Below are positions 12,001-17,019 of a stretch of 51,865 nucleotides of DNA, piece after piece (the stretch's first letter is position 1; each line of letters begins with the position of its first letter). A program made the translations under genes and the position numbers. The notes beneath the pieces were generated by a model. The model was not told where the DNA came from. It made no database searches and saw only the letters and a program-made list of their open reading frames with translations. This DNA comes from Actinomycetes bacterium. GTDB lineage: Bacteria > Auribacterota > JAJCYG01. The stretch spans positions 1 to 51,865 of the forward strand of contig JAJCYG010000015.1 of assembly GCA_029263055.1 (NCBI GenBank). The letters run 5' to 3'.

Positions 12001-12004
12001 ATAA
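2..12004 (+). CDS. Giant secreted repeat protein, 5' end outside window (nidogen-like/ASH modules, FG-GAP repeats, ASPIC/UnbV C-terminus)
   Basis: About 4,000 residues are visible and the frame is open to the left edge, so the gene starts upstream; the TTG at position 5 lies in mid-domain and is not a credible start. Most of the protein is a tandem array of modules of about 340-365 residues. Each has a nidogen-like domain (F-FYG-Y, then SNG-ITF, then RIA-WDDL, then YGDV, then GISPG) followed by an Ig/ASH-like beta domain ending in a conserved LPFE or LPWVD-type linker. After the array come a carboxypeptidase-regulatory-like beta domain (residues about 3475-3570), four or more FG-GAP/VCBS repeats with calcium-type motifs such as DINGDGLPDL and DFDNDGDYDL (about 3580-3910), and an ASPIC/UnbV-like C-terminus (about 3915-3999) with the FGLG and WFASGTTQ signatures. 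I see no LPXTG, type IX sorting domain or membrane anchor. Role inferred: a surface or secreted adhesion or matrix protein. No clear terminator follows. Confidence 0.85.
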   Translation, partial: TLSDRIVFNFVKVHAGFGGTNGKDNNAQVDLIFDSTPGAKDSRYEVRYGDIDFLAATIGITPTRDFNSQPQPTFLDLSASFPFFMGINKPVAETFAGNIGQQFDLANTEFVYVWDQQQLRVGAVLISQSTNIFSVPANSSTIDLGGMTQGSSATSDITIYNGGATTMTIDSVSANHGAVSFSTDGNTFSTTLNALTVKPKSFVALSVKLDSALPAATTGTNAGVVTVDVANPGSDFTYNFTSQVLPFEPALAFDQRVTFTNGLFTIDQSILPTGKTVSFYGVTYDGTTGKELFLTSNGVLAFGPEPDPFTVNVAHFLGGTSSNEPPKLALSHYFLSTSSGAPYLKVHADHLEIYYSNIREFPGTYTFRVKIYYDSAPAVKDAHFEIQYLSMTGDHGIFGISPGFNLSPVTAEIDLTGVASPFDATQGQEAIFQEFTGGGDSTDLTNITFDFSPINPADTPANFKYRLTRSATTPGKEIPIVNGTPFTVNAALLGGKTFTFFGVEYDGSAGKELFIYEDGYITLGAQYNSNNQPSQQNFIGNNESTPRPPAIAGLWNDYDTLDFGVVSADVQADRLVVSYFDMDNTDNGQPVTMQIHLYFNSAPGAKDSHVEIIHGNSVATEGTLGITPGGTPNGNTSKFQDLDISGLTLPYYDLSGQAIYERFTNSTGLKFDLPLQFFAFYPNNLTADAYTMFDASIVTPGIQVSPANGGSNFDLGAPDLNAQLSKRIFVFNNSGSSETINSATLSSVTNSGAGFTLSSDKGATFTASPLASFNIGANTWGGVDVKFDQSALNVLLGLNTASLDIDTATGPDPNYTVRAEKLPFDESYTGHVQLVPANFTSNGISGGAHADGNFRFNLPSNESFSFYGNVYTQIFVNVSGYLTFGGTDTDGEPGNDADFLNGELPRVALFWRNTDFNTGVNGKIYVNVDDTTSRTIVSADKAVITFEGVRLNISNDFICRLNVQAIVHFDSSFGAKDGWVEVILGENRVPADNYFVNRTITGIAPGSSLDINGVGVDLSNDLPLIAGENKAVFERFVENGNINDLDYQFFQYLPDGSAHKSNPVIGKNIYTSGVSVVPLPSNGTVDFGNILGSETYFVHLINADITDMNFSTSSTSGAISFSTDGTTYTATLTNVLVPARSFVRLFVKFDSTGLVQGAHTGTFRVLSGTLGSVPGSPLIYNFTAEVVSFDTNLGTAIDVLDPNFDNSDNTSYRFDAAAGWPVGKTFTFYGQTFDGTTNNHSIYINSNGNITLGLGDTNQNENNSTHRSGRPRIAAFWDDLDFRDGIGKVYLRVDADKLVITYDAVNEDGTGNLVKAQVVLYFDTSTNSGDAYVEIRYGDVTINDSLVGISAGFNLDNSSTEINFNGSGILPFKGTKNQAIYEQFSGSSGDNFDLDFSKLFFMPNGTRANSYTLFGSNLFDSSVQIFPAVPGPIAFGTVLGSATQHISVFNGSSTNTITFDSIVSSHSSITFSEDGSTFTSTLTNSFDVSPRSVKILYVRFTGSADELNTGQSGTVTLTDAGTAGSPFVYSFTATPLPFETSFGTDLSLGDSQVVEVTLPATKQITFYGTAYTSIWVSSDGFINFGTSGDVDNSEGEADLRADTRPRIAVFWQDLDPTESGSGQIYANALTDRIVVTYDHVRLDSNTFREGTAQAVIYYDTNTSSKDARVEVTYGDVTLLNALVGIGSGSNRSPELAEVNLDALTYPQTVTRRFNFYELFTGSSGDNFDLQNKFRAYLPNYDGRGYFIVNETVFGDVRFTPTATSSVNGSLSYGNQLQSKQKQRRFWIYNGTTAAKSVDVVSSSTALTLTDDHLTFEQTLRAADALPDPVAVGIGKFSFVTSQLDTTGVAAGDFAATIQSTYNPTVTYDVSGRVLPFSPGVNDIAQVFVDDTDSNTISLGAKTATFYGTSRTQLFVNSNGNITFGSSDPNGSSESLNSSLDRIAILWDDLDPTEGGTVYVNTTPTDRITITFDEIDQDGTSTNKVSGQIDLFYDTASSKSKVVLKPMDIDINSNGVFGIWKASVNNAEIDFTDSSIFPFTSAANDSIREQFDTSNVNGSDHYQEIEHQSFTFIPDAAGTSYTVYEGELTTANLLFDPVLPGPINMGDVHQGVVGPTTTFTITNNTGADVNLTFSTVPNEPNITFGLGSPVLVPVNSFVQQTVQFDATAASVGGFSGVIRANDTVTNFDFNYNGTVVPFEANLTPVNQDLNSGGSTSTYNRNIDLNGKNFTFYGTTYTNLFLNSNGNITFVNADTDTTESHGDFVNSGRRPRIAYMWDNLIEGAGKIFANTSASFVLDPAANELKVNLVNVDSDAAGVGSNNVQVRMHMDGHPNGTDGMIEFIFGNIDLIDGLIGISPGEGLSNQNQINYAGGGTLASPPLTADPLQAIYELFAGNGGNENNDLDNKYFAFIPTNNDKTEYRLVTSSVLNGFVFDPGTTVEFGTVLGETIVPIKVYNYSGGAVNFTSISSSNAAISFSTTFNGTYENNMAAPPSVSSNSVLELFVKFDGTNAAALTGSNTGTNVINFVDSRSGGTATNFSFTATNLPWVDPSTHRDLTANEWSGSTSNDQTREILLPTGKRIRYYGLEFDRFFIHMNGYITFVNASNDSSETTSDFNHQNVPPRIAIFWDDLSPKRTPDGGTILVNAIDSGGGVLEVNSTSEAIVTFEAVRKDQLRYLPSTGQLRMTLVDAGSTDKTDSFVRVTYGGVNLEDGINGNDGLAGIHPGYNLSPVTTERDISAVTPLVAGRYESIFELFTTGQVFDLGDNILWYLPDGSFLRSYPAVQLNSFNTTNLLTVNNTIDFDGVSDEITRTIYLFNSDTSAITVASISSNHGAVKFNINGTEQASFTNVNVPARSMLVIRAIFDNQNAAARLGPNSGTITVDMPNPITDQVYSFTAKGLPWVDFSSHVDFSSVYFDDTSLQINLPANETFTFYGITYSNFFMSSNGLISFGSSETDGSETAGEFLGDSHASIAFFWENWNEEFGGDIFVNADDTTSRTIVDNEKAVITFDRVRRDTTTPRVIGTVQVVLHFDSSENSGDGWVEVIWDDFSFQDVNTTDIGLVGITPGFNLSGSNQVDFSSSTFFEGTTQQAIYERFGSNFTSQFDLGFSSMAFIPVDNGDKAAYRVIRTSEINSVLIKPDNGTALDYDVVTKPELKNVEILNGTAAAISVNVAQTGTPHNAISFSSDGTAFSTALAGVNVDPGEIKIIRVKFDPDGTNTVYGTGNNGNIRITSAALPGGMVDYTFTANVIPFESDFGNAVDMSGFTTAQQISLPADKRISYYGIHYTKLNVSEDGHITMAESDFASTLDNSETENEFLTFFVPPLAVLWDDFEPDTPFGGKVYVDVRANKIVITWDRIKEGSTATGRLTAQLSITYTSLGTANYDSKFYFSYGNVTVTDGLAGVSPGDSFSFANEVDLTAQSNLVGTFRQGIYEVFETSDNDLSGKFFWFTSNRTDGRAYTMNPTPFPTRTDFEAAGGGSGFHAQGDVRSAASLTVIPNAEVRFQSLTGPDLQIALTNTLGEYDVYLNETTNYQVTITPPDEEGVLSSTQTVAVPGDFPSNTKDFQVNPLFKQEAATVLVADVGMGNGAAWADFDQDSDQDLIVVNDSGLAMYSNNGNGTFTNVTGVAQLGSVAGGRKVVVGDYDNNNYPDIYVVRSGANSLLTNNTNGTFTDDATLAGVDESGNGFDVTFIDADFDTYPDIYVINEGANVYYQNNQNGTFTDRTGTSDLGEAGLGRAVAVSDINGDGLPDLYVVNRGGANVLFTNDGDATFTNATTGSQTGDTGEGRAATFADFDNDGDYDLYVVNNGSSNFYQNNAGIFSLNTTALIDFIGTSIVAHWEDVNGDGHVDLIVGLSSGMKLFLSKKDGAFVDAADNADATTGLREATHISSHDTNRDRKVDLYAVISDATTSANELYENQGSTQNTLGIVLSGTSQYAEITIVAGGVTQTRYINGTDSGATHLFGLGANTTVSSISVWFASGTTQNLSTQSANQTLTITE
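829..10430 (+). repeat. Tandem ~1 kb coding modules in the giant protein
   Basis: The F-(Y/F)-G anchor of the nidogen-like domain recurs at about 832, 1495, 2594, 3682, 4697, 5711, 6689, 7742, 8796 and 9838, giving ten anchors; the tail of an eleventh module fills positions 2 to about 330. Spacing is 0.97-1.10 kb except for the 832-1495 step, which is about 660 bp. Copies are diverged at both DNA and protein level, so the array is old and not a recent amplification. The DNA carries no perfect long repeats that I can see. Confidence 0.8.
10740..11760 (+). repeat. FG-GAP/VCBS repeat block within the giant protein
   Basis: Repeating units of about 65-70 residues, each with an acidic loop (DFDQDSDQDLI, DYDNNNYPDIYVV, DADFDTYPDIYVI, DINGDGLPDLYVV, DFDNDGDYDLYVV, DVNGDGHVDLIVG), followed by N-G-TF-type strands. 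This is the usual pattern of a calcium-binding beta-propeller of the FG-GAP/VCBS class, often found in secreted proteins next to ASPIC/UnbV. The last unit (DTNRDRKVDLYAV) is the most diverged. Confidence 0.85.
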
Positions 12005-12111
12005 TTACATTTTTGTTCTGCCTTCTTGTTGAAAGTTCCAAATTTGTAAATGGTTCTTATCAAAACCTTTATTTTTCCGGCATCTGACTTGCTCTATAGC
12101 TCCTTTAAAAT

Positions 12112-12131
12112 AAGTGTTGAAAAGTACACTT
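12112..12131. promoter_or_regulatory. Inverted repeat, likely operator of the toxin-antitoxin pair
   Basis: AAGTGT and ACACTT form a perfect 6-bp inverted repeat with an 8-bp spacer, flanked by further partly matching bases. It ends 16 bp before the toxin start codon and just before the AAAAGGGG ribosome binding site. Type II antitoxins of the Xre class usually bind such sites to repress their own operon. Binding is inferred from position only. Confidence 0.5.
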
Positions 12132-12147
12132 AAAAGGGGTATTATTT

Positions 12148-12426
12148 ATGATGTATAAAGTTCTTATTTCAAGAAGGGCAGAAAAAGACCTTAAAAAAGT
12201 TCCTCTTTATATTAAAGGTATTTTTTATGAATGGATAAGCGCTGTTAGGCTTAATGGCCTTGAAAATGTTCGACTGATCAAAGGCTATCATGATGAACCT
12301 TTAAGAGGAAGGCGGAAAGGTCAAAGATCTATCCGTTTGTCAAGATCATATCGAGCTATTTATATACTTTTAAATGATGAAGTTGCTTTTTGTGAAGTAA
12401 AGGAGGTGAACAAGCATGGCTACTAA
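12148..12426 (+). CDS. higB: HigB/RelE-type toxin of a type II toxin-antitoxin pair
   Basis: A 92-residue basic protein with the compact RelE/HigB layout: an N-terminal helix rich in Lys/Arg (SRRAEKDLKK), a central GYHDEPLRGRRKGQRSIRL stretch, the strand-forming SYRAIYIL segment and the C-terminal EVKEVNKHGY motif typical of the family. Such toxins cleave mRNA, usually on the ribosome. The start is at the first of two adjacent ATG codons, 8 bases after AAAAGGGG; the second is equally possible. The toxin gene comes first and overlaps the antitoxin by 11 bp, the usual HigBA order. The exact subfamily is not certain. Confidence 0.8.
   Translation: MMYKVLISRRAEKDLKKVPLYIKGIFYEWISAVRLNGLENVRLIKGYHDEPLRGRRKGQRSIRLSRSYRAIYILLNDEVAFCEVKEVNKHGY
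12399..12408 (+). promoter_or_regulatory. Strong internal Shine-Dalgarno for the antitoxin
   Basis: AAGGAGGTGA lies inside the last codons of the toxin gene, 7 bases before the antitoxin ATG at 12416. It is a near-perfect anti-Shine-Dalgarno match, much stronger than that of the toxin, and should make antitoxin in excess from the shared mRNA. Confidence 0.75.
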
Positions 12427-12730
12427 AAAGAGTGAAGCAATTAAATTTATGGAAAAATTATGTGGTGGGCCATTGACTATGGCGATGATTATGAAATCAC
12501 ATCGTCTTTGCGAGGAGATGACTCAGGAAAAATATGCTAAACAATTAGGACTTTCAAAACAATACTTGTGTGACATTGAAAAGGGGCGTCGGCTTGTGAG
12601 CCCTCAATTGGCCGCTAAAATTGCTAAAAAGACCGGCTATAGTGTTGAATTATATGTCAAAATAGCTATTGAAGATTTATTGCGCCAGCAAGGATTGAAG
12701 TATGAAGTAAGAGTCAGCAAAGCAGCTTAA
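12416..12730 (+). CDS. higA: HigA-type antitoxin, Xre-family HTH protein
   Basis: A 104-residue protein with a helix-turn-helix of the Xre/Cro class: EEMTQEKYAKQLGLSKQYLC followed by DIEKGRR, the usual end of the recognition region, then SPQLAAKIAKKTGYS. The C-terminal part (YVKIAIEDLLRQQGLKYEV) matches the tail seen in antitoxins paired with HigB/RelE toxins. It should neutralise the toxin at 12148 and repress the operon, plausibly through the inverted repeat at 12112. Its stop codon interlocks with the rpoN stop (TTAA, 12727-12730) on the other strand. Confidence 0.85.
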   Translation: MATKKSEAIKFMEKLCGGPLTMAMIMKSHRLCEEMTQEKYAKQLGLSKQYLCDIEKGRRLVSPQLAAKIAKKTGYSVELYVKIAIEDLLRQQGLKYEVRVSKAA

Positions 12731-14295
12731 TATTCTTTTCGCAGATGCGAGGGGAGGATGTTCATTTCTTTGCGGTATTTGGCGACGGTGCGGCGGGCTA
12801 GTTTGATGCCTTCGCGGCCTAAGATTTCAATGATCTCTTGATCAGCGAGTGGTTTTTGTTTGTTTTCATTATCAACTAATTCTTTAACTTTGTCTTTGAC
12901 TGTGGTGGTTGAAGTCGCTTCACCACCTGCTGTGGCTAAGCCTCCGGTAAAAAAGAATTTCATTTGAAAGAGGCCTTGTGGTGTTTGAATATATTTTTTT
13001 GCCACGGCGCGAGAAACTGTTGATTCGTGTACGCCAATGGCATCGGCTACTTGTTGCATGGTTAGAGGCCGTAAGGATTGACTTCCTTTATCCATAAAAT
13101 CTTTTTGAACCGCAACCAGTTCTTTTGCAATATTGAAAATAGTGTTTTGGCGTTGTTGGATATTTTTAATAAACCAGAGTCCTGCTTTAACTTTATCGCG
13201 AATATATTCTTTAGTTTTATCATTGCCATTTTCTTCCATTAACTTACGGTAGGTGTTGCTGATACGTAAGTGGGGAATACGGTCATTGTTTAAAACCACT
13301 TCATATTCGTCGTCGTCATTCTTTTTAATAATCACATCAGGAACCGGATAGAAATTATTGCTACGTGAAAAAATGCGACCTGGTTTGGGTTCGAGTTGTT
13401 CTATATCTAAGATGGCGCTCTTAATGGCATCAATGGTGGTTCCTATTTTTTTTGCAATTTGAGGAATTTTTTTACGTGCGAGTTCATCTAAATGATTTTC
13501 AACAATCGTCTTAGCTAAAGAATTGTTTTGGCCATTGTGATGTAGCTGTAAGAGCAAACATTCTTTAAGGTTTCGGCTGCCAACTCCAATCGGGTGAAAG
13601 CCTTGAATGATTCTCAAACAATCTTTTATATGTTCAAGGCTGATGTTTTCTGGTTCAGCGATTTCTTCTAATTTAGTTTGCAGGGAGCCATTGTCATCTA
13701 AATTACCAATGAGTAGTTCGCACACTTTTTTATCTTTTTCACTGATTTCTAAAAGGCTGAGTTGATCTTTTAAATGTTCTTCTAATGTTTCTTCAGAGGT
13801 AATGGAACTCTCAAAGTAATTTCTTTTTTCTTCATCTTCAGGTGTCTGTTTTCGAAAGCTTGCTGTCTGGCTAAAATATTCGCGCCATTCATCATCTAAG
13901 TCAGTTAGTTTCTTAAACTCATCTTTAAATTCCCCTAAGGTTGCTTCTGAGTCTTCTCGGCTGTTTTCTTGGCTGCTGTTGACATCTTCAGCAAATTCAG
14001 CTGAAGAAGCAGGAATGCCTGTGTCATCTTCTGCTGAGGGGAGAGGTTCTTCATTATTATTTGAGCTCTCAAGGGAAGATTTTTCTACATCTTTGATTTG
14101 GGCTTCATCTGAAGTGCCGTTATCAACTTCAGTATCGGGAATTTCTTCTAGAAGAGGATTCTTCATAACCTCTTCTGCTGCAGTTTGTCTAAGCTCTGTT
14201 AAAGGCAATTGGAGCAAATGAATGGCTTGCTGCATCTGGGGTGATAAGATCAGCTTTTGCTGTAGTTTTTGTACTTGATCTAGCCGAATTGCCAA
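12727..14295 (-). CDS. rpoN: RNA polymerase sigma-54 factor RpoN
   Basis: Sigma-54 directs transcription from -24/-12 promoters that need an enhancer-binding ATPase. The protein (522 residues from my start) shows region I (LQQKLILSPQMQQAIHLLQL), a long acidic region II, the core-binding region, the HTH (MQQVADAIGVHESTVSRAVA) and the C-terminal RpoN box ARRTVAKYRKEM. The frame is open to 14355, but a TTG at 14295 is the better start. It follows GGAGG by 5 bases, gives the normal N-terminus, and the promoter (-35 at 14350-14355, -10 at 14326-14331) lies inside the longer frame. No sigma-54 activator is encoded in the window. Confidence 0.93.
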   Translation of the reverse strand: MAIRLDQVQKLQQKLILSPQMQQAIHLLQLPLTELRQTAAEEVMKNPLLEEIPDTEVDNGTSDEAQIKDVEKSSLESSNNNEEPLPSAEDDTGIPASSAEFAEDVNSSQENSREDSEATLGEFKDEFKKLTDLDDEWREYFSQTASFRKQTPEDEEKRNYFESSITSEETLEEHLKDQLSLLEISEKDKKVCELLIGNLDDNGSLQTKLEEIAEPENISLEHIKDCLRIIQGFHPIGVGSRNLKECLLLQLHHNGQNNSLAKTIVENHLDELARKKIPQIAKKIGTTIDAIKSAILDIEQLEPKPGRIFSRSNNFYPVPDVIIKKNDDDEYEVVLNNDRIPHLRISNTYRKLMEENGNDKTKEYIRDKVKAGLWFIKNIQQRQNTIFNIAKELVAVQKDFMDKGSQSLRPLTMQQVADAIGVHESTVSRAVAKKYIQTPQGLFQMKFFFTGGLATAGGEATSTTTVKDKVKELVDNENKQKPLADQEIIEILGREGIKLARRTVAKYRKEMNILPSHLRKEY

Positions 14296-14325
14296 AAGTT
14301 CCTCCACTGCTTTGAGTTCTATATA

Positions 14326-14355
14326 ATTGTACCATTGAATGTGACAACATGTCAA
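14326..14355 (-). promoter_or_regulatory. Sigma-70-type promoter of rpoN
   Basis: On the minus strand TTGACA (14350-14355) and TACAAT (14326-14331) are separated by 18 bp. Transcription should begin near 14319, giving a leader of roughly 25 bases that holds the GGAGG site (14301-14305) for the TTG start at 14295. Confidence 0.75.
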
Positions 14356-14410
14356 TTTCTATTAGCAAGAACCATACCTTGTTGTTAGGGAGCACTCTCT
14401 ATGAAAGAGG

Positions 14411-14439
14411 TTGACCTGAAGGGGGAGTCAAAATAGAAT
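14411..14439 (+). promoter_or_regulatory. Promoter of the ten-gene ATPase/GGDEF/Bat operon
   Basis: TTGACC (14411-14416) and TAGAAT (14434-14439) with a 17-bp spacer. It lies 28 bases before the ATPase gene and is the only strong promoter I see upstream of the unbroken gene run to 25947. An AAGGGAGA ribosome site (14453-14460) follows. It is divergent from the rpoN promoter about 55 bp away. Confidence 0.7.
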
Positions 14440-14466
14440 GTCTGTTCTTAATAAGGGAGATTCTTC

Positions 14467-15570
14467 ATGGCTCAAGTGGTTTTAAAAGGGGTATCCAAGG
14501 TTTACCCAAATGGTGTGAAAGCCGTTGATGAAGTCGATTTAGAAATAAAAGACAAAGAGTTTTTGATTTTGGTGGGTCCTTCTGGATGTGGAAAATCAAC
14601 TACCTTAAGAATGGTTGCTGGTTTGGAAGAGATTTCAGATGGGTCGATTCATATTGGTGAGACTCTTGTCAATGCGGTCCCTCCAAAAGATCGCGACATT
14701 GCCATGGTGTTTCAAAACTATGCGCTTTATCCCCATATGTCGGTTTACAAAAATATGGCGTTTGGTTTGAAGCTGCGTAAATACCCTCCTGAAGAAATTG
14801 ATCAACGTGTGCGTGAAGCTGCTGAAATCTTAGGCATTACCAATCTTTTAGATCGTAAGCCTAAAGAGCTTTCTGGTGGGCAGCGTCAACGAATTGCCGT
14901 GGGCCGTGCGATTGTGCGTAAACCTAAAGCCTTTCTTTTTGATGAACCTCTTTCTAATTTAGATGCTAAATTGCGTGTGCAAATGAGAACCGAAATTTCA
15001 AAACTTCATACTCGTTTGCAATCAACCATGATTTATGTGACTCACGATCAAACTGAAGCCATGACTATGGGGGATCGAATTGTTGTGATGAAAGATGGCT
15101 TGATTCAACAAGTTGCTGATCCAATTACTTTGTATGACTCACCTAAAAATAAATTTGTGGCTGGCTTTATTGGAATGCCTCCTATGAATTTTATGAATGG
15201 GAAAGTTTTAAAAGAGAATGGGAACCTCTATTTTGAAGAGTCTAACTTTCGGGTCAAGATTGTTGAAGATATGGTTGGGGTGATGACCCCTTACATTGGA
15301 AAAGATGTGGTTTTTGGGATTCGCCCAGAAGACATTTTTGACAAGCTCTTTATTGGAGAAGCTTCTCCTGATTCAACCATTTCAGCCACGGTTGAAGTGA
15401 TTGAGCCAATGGGGGCTGAAGTTTACCTTTACTTAAATACTGGCGCTCATTCTTTTGTGGCTCGTGTGGATGCTCATGAACGAGCTGAAGTTAATCAAGA
15501 TTTAGAGATGGTCTTTAATATGAGTAAAGTTCACTTTTTTGATGCTGAAACTGAAGAGACACTTATTTAG
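14467..15570 (+). CDS. ugpC: MalK/UgpC-type ABC transporter ATP-binding protein
   Basis: A 367-residue ATPase of the sugar/glycerol-3-phosphate importer class. The Walker A GPSGCGKST (about 37-45), Q-loop VFQNYALYPH, signature LSGGQRQR (135-142), Walker B FLFDEP and the switch His in YVTHDQTEA are all intact. A TOBE-type C-terminal domain follows (about 240-367), with GIRPEDI typical of MalK/UgpC. No permease or binding protein lies in the window, so it may serve several importers encoded elsewhere, as MsmK-type ATPases do. It is the first gene of the run leading into the GGDEF and Bat genes, with only 3 bases before the next start. The subfamily symbol is tentative. Confidence 0.85.
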   Translation: MAQVVLKGVSKVYPNGVKAVDEVDLEIKDKEFLILVGPSGCGKSTTLRMVAGLEEISDGSIHIGETLVNAVPPKDRDIAMVFQNYALYPHMSVYKNMAFGLKLRKYPPEEIDQRVREAAEILGITNLLDRKPKELSGGQRQRIAVGRAIVRKPKAFLFDEPLSNLDAKLRVQMRTEISKLHTRLQSTMIYVTHDQTEAMTMGDRIVVMKDGLIQQVADPITLYDSPKNKFVAGFIGMPPMNFMNGKVLKENGNLYFEESNFRVKIVEDMVGVMTPYIGKDVVFGIRPEDIFDKLFIGEASPDSTISATVEVIEPMGAEVYLYLNTGAHSFVARVDAHERAEVNQDLEMVFNMSKVHFFDAETEETLI

Positions 15571-15573
15571 TTT

Positions 15574-17019
15574 GTGGTGAAAAAAGGAAATCTTATCTTT
15601 TCTCGACTTTTTAGTTGGATCGGATTAGGGCTTTTATCTACTTGGGTTTTTTACTTGTTTTATCAACAAGCCCGCACGCCTGATTCTGAGCAGCTCCATG
15701 TTCTTTACCTATCCCTTTCTGCTTTCTTTCTTTTTTTCTTTGCGGCTTTTTCATTATTTAAAAAGTTTGTTCGATATCTTTTTTTAAGTGTTTGTTTTAT
15801 TCCTCTTTGTTTGGCTCTTTTGGGGCTTCAAACTATCCCGTCTTTTTTTCTTCTTATGGTTGGGTTAGGGCTTGCGCTTTGGCTTCATTATTTAGAGAGA
15901 AAAGAAGCCACGGTTGAGAATGTAAAACAATTAAAATTAGAGTCTATAGAGACTCAGTGTAATGAATTAAATAATCAAACAAAAGATGTGGGGCAGCTCC
16001 GACAATCTCTTTTAAATAAAAAAGAACGTTTGACTCATTTGCGAGAAGCCTTGCGTGGCGCAAGCTATACTTTGTCTGAAGAAGACCTTTCTCAAATGCT
16101 TGTTAATCGCGCGCTCTCTTTAGTTGAAAAAGGGGAGTCCGCATCACTTTATTTTTTAAAGAAAGATCGTGAACAATTACTTCAGATGGCTCAAACAAAG
16201 TGGTCTCCTGAAACACCCGCTGTTTCAGGAGAAAATTTAACACTTTTTCATCAATGGGTTTTACGCAATCGCCAACCTCTTCTTGTGGAGGATGTGAAAA
16301 AAGAATTTCGATTTGAGATACCGCAAGCTTTTACTCAAAATAAAAATTTTCCAAAGGGCTTGATTTCAATTCCTTTAATCTCAGAAGACAAAATGCTTGG
16401 CTTGTTAACGTTGACAGCTTCAAAGGAAGAAAGTCTGAGTGTGGAAGAACTTCGTCTTCTGACTATTTTATCTAGCTTTTATGCGCTCTCTCTTTCAAAT
16501 GCTCGTCTTTACCGGGAAACAGAGCGTTTGGCTAATTTAGATGGTTTGACTCAATTGGTGGTTAAGCGGTGTTTTCGAGAAAGTCTGAGCCAAGAGCTTT
16601 ATCAAGGCAAACAGACAAAACGTGTGGTTTCATTATTAATGTTAGATATTGATTTTTTTAAGAAGGTGAATGATGAGCACGGTCACTTGGTTGGGGATGC
16701 TGTTTTAGTTAAGATTTCAGAAATTTTACGTAAGTTTTCTCCTCAGAATGCAGTGGTTTGTCGTTATGGTGGAGAAGAATTCTCAATTTTATTGCCAGGG
16801 TTTTCTAAAAAGGAAGCCTTTGAACTTGCTGAAAAGTTTCGTTCTGAAGTGGAGCAAATGCACTTACTTATTCGACGTCAACAAATCAAAGTGACTCTTT
16901 CTGCTGGAGTTGCTTGTTTTCCCGAAGATGCTTTAGTGGAGGAGCCTCTTTTAAAAGGGGCTGATTCAGCGTTGTATCAAGCAAAAAGAGAGGGGCGTAA
17001 CCGTGTTGTTGGAGTTTGA
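15574..17019 (+). CDS. Membrane GAF-GGDEF diguanylate cyclase
   Basis: Makes cyclic di-GMP from two GTP. Order: four membrane segments (about 12-30, 42-62, 67-84, 88-106), a coiled coil (about 112-160), a GAF-like sensory domain (about 165-310), then a GGDEF domain (about 320-481). The active-site motif is GGEEF (399-403), a functional variant, and the metal site DIDFFKKVNDEHGH is present. The five-residue-upstream RxxD inhibitory site is absent, so no product feedback through it is expected. It begins with GTG (two in a row) 3 bases after the ATPase stop and has no good ribosome site, which suggests translational coupling. It is a paralogue of the next gene. Confidence 0.88.
   Translation: MVKKGNLIFSRLFSWIGLGLLSTWVFYLFYQQARTPDSEQLHVLYLSLSAFFLFFFAAFSLFKKFVRYLFLSVCFIPLCLALLGLQTIPSFFLLMVGLGLALWLHYLERKEATVENVKQLKLESIETQCNELNNQTKDVGQLRQSLLNKKERLTHLREALRGASYTLSEEDLSQMLVNRALSLVEKGESASLYFLKKDREQLLQMAQTKWSPETPAVSGENLTLFHQWVLRNRQPLLVEDVKKEFRFEIPQAFTQNKNFPKGLISIPLISEDKMLGLLTLTASKEESLSVEELRLLTILSSFYALSLSNARLYRETERLANLDGLTQLVVKRCFRESLSQELYQGKQTKRVVSLLMLDIDFFKKVNDEHGHLVGDAVLVKISEILRKFSPQNAVVCRYGGEEFSILLPGFSKKEAFELAEKFRSEVEQMHLLIRRQQIKVTLSAGVACFPEDALVEEPLLKGADSALYQAKREGRNRVVGV

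Noticed and set aside
12005..12111. Terminator after the giant gene
   Set aside because: I looked for a GC-rich stem with a T run and found only weak pairing around 12040; not enough to call.
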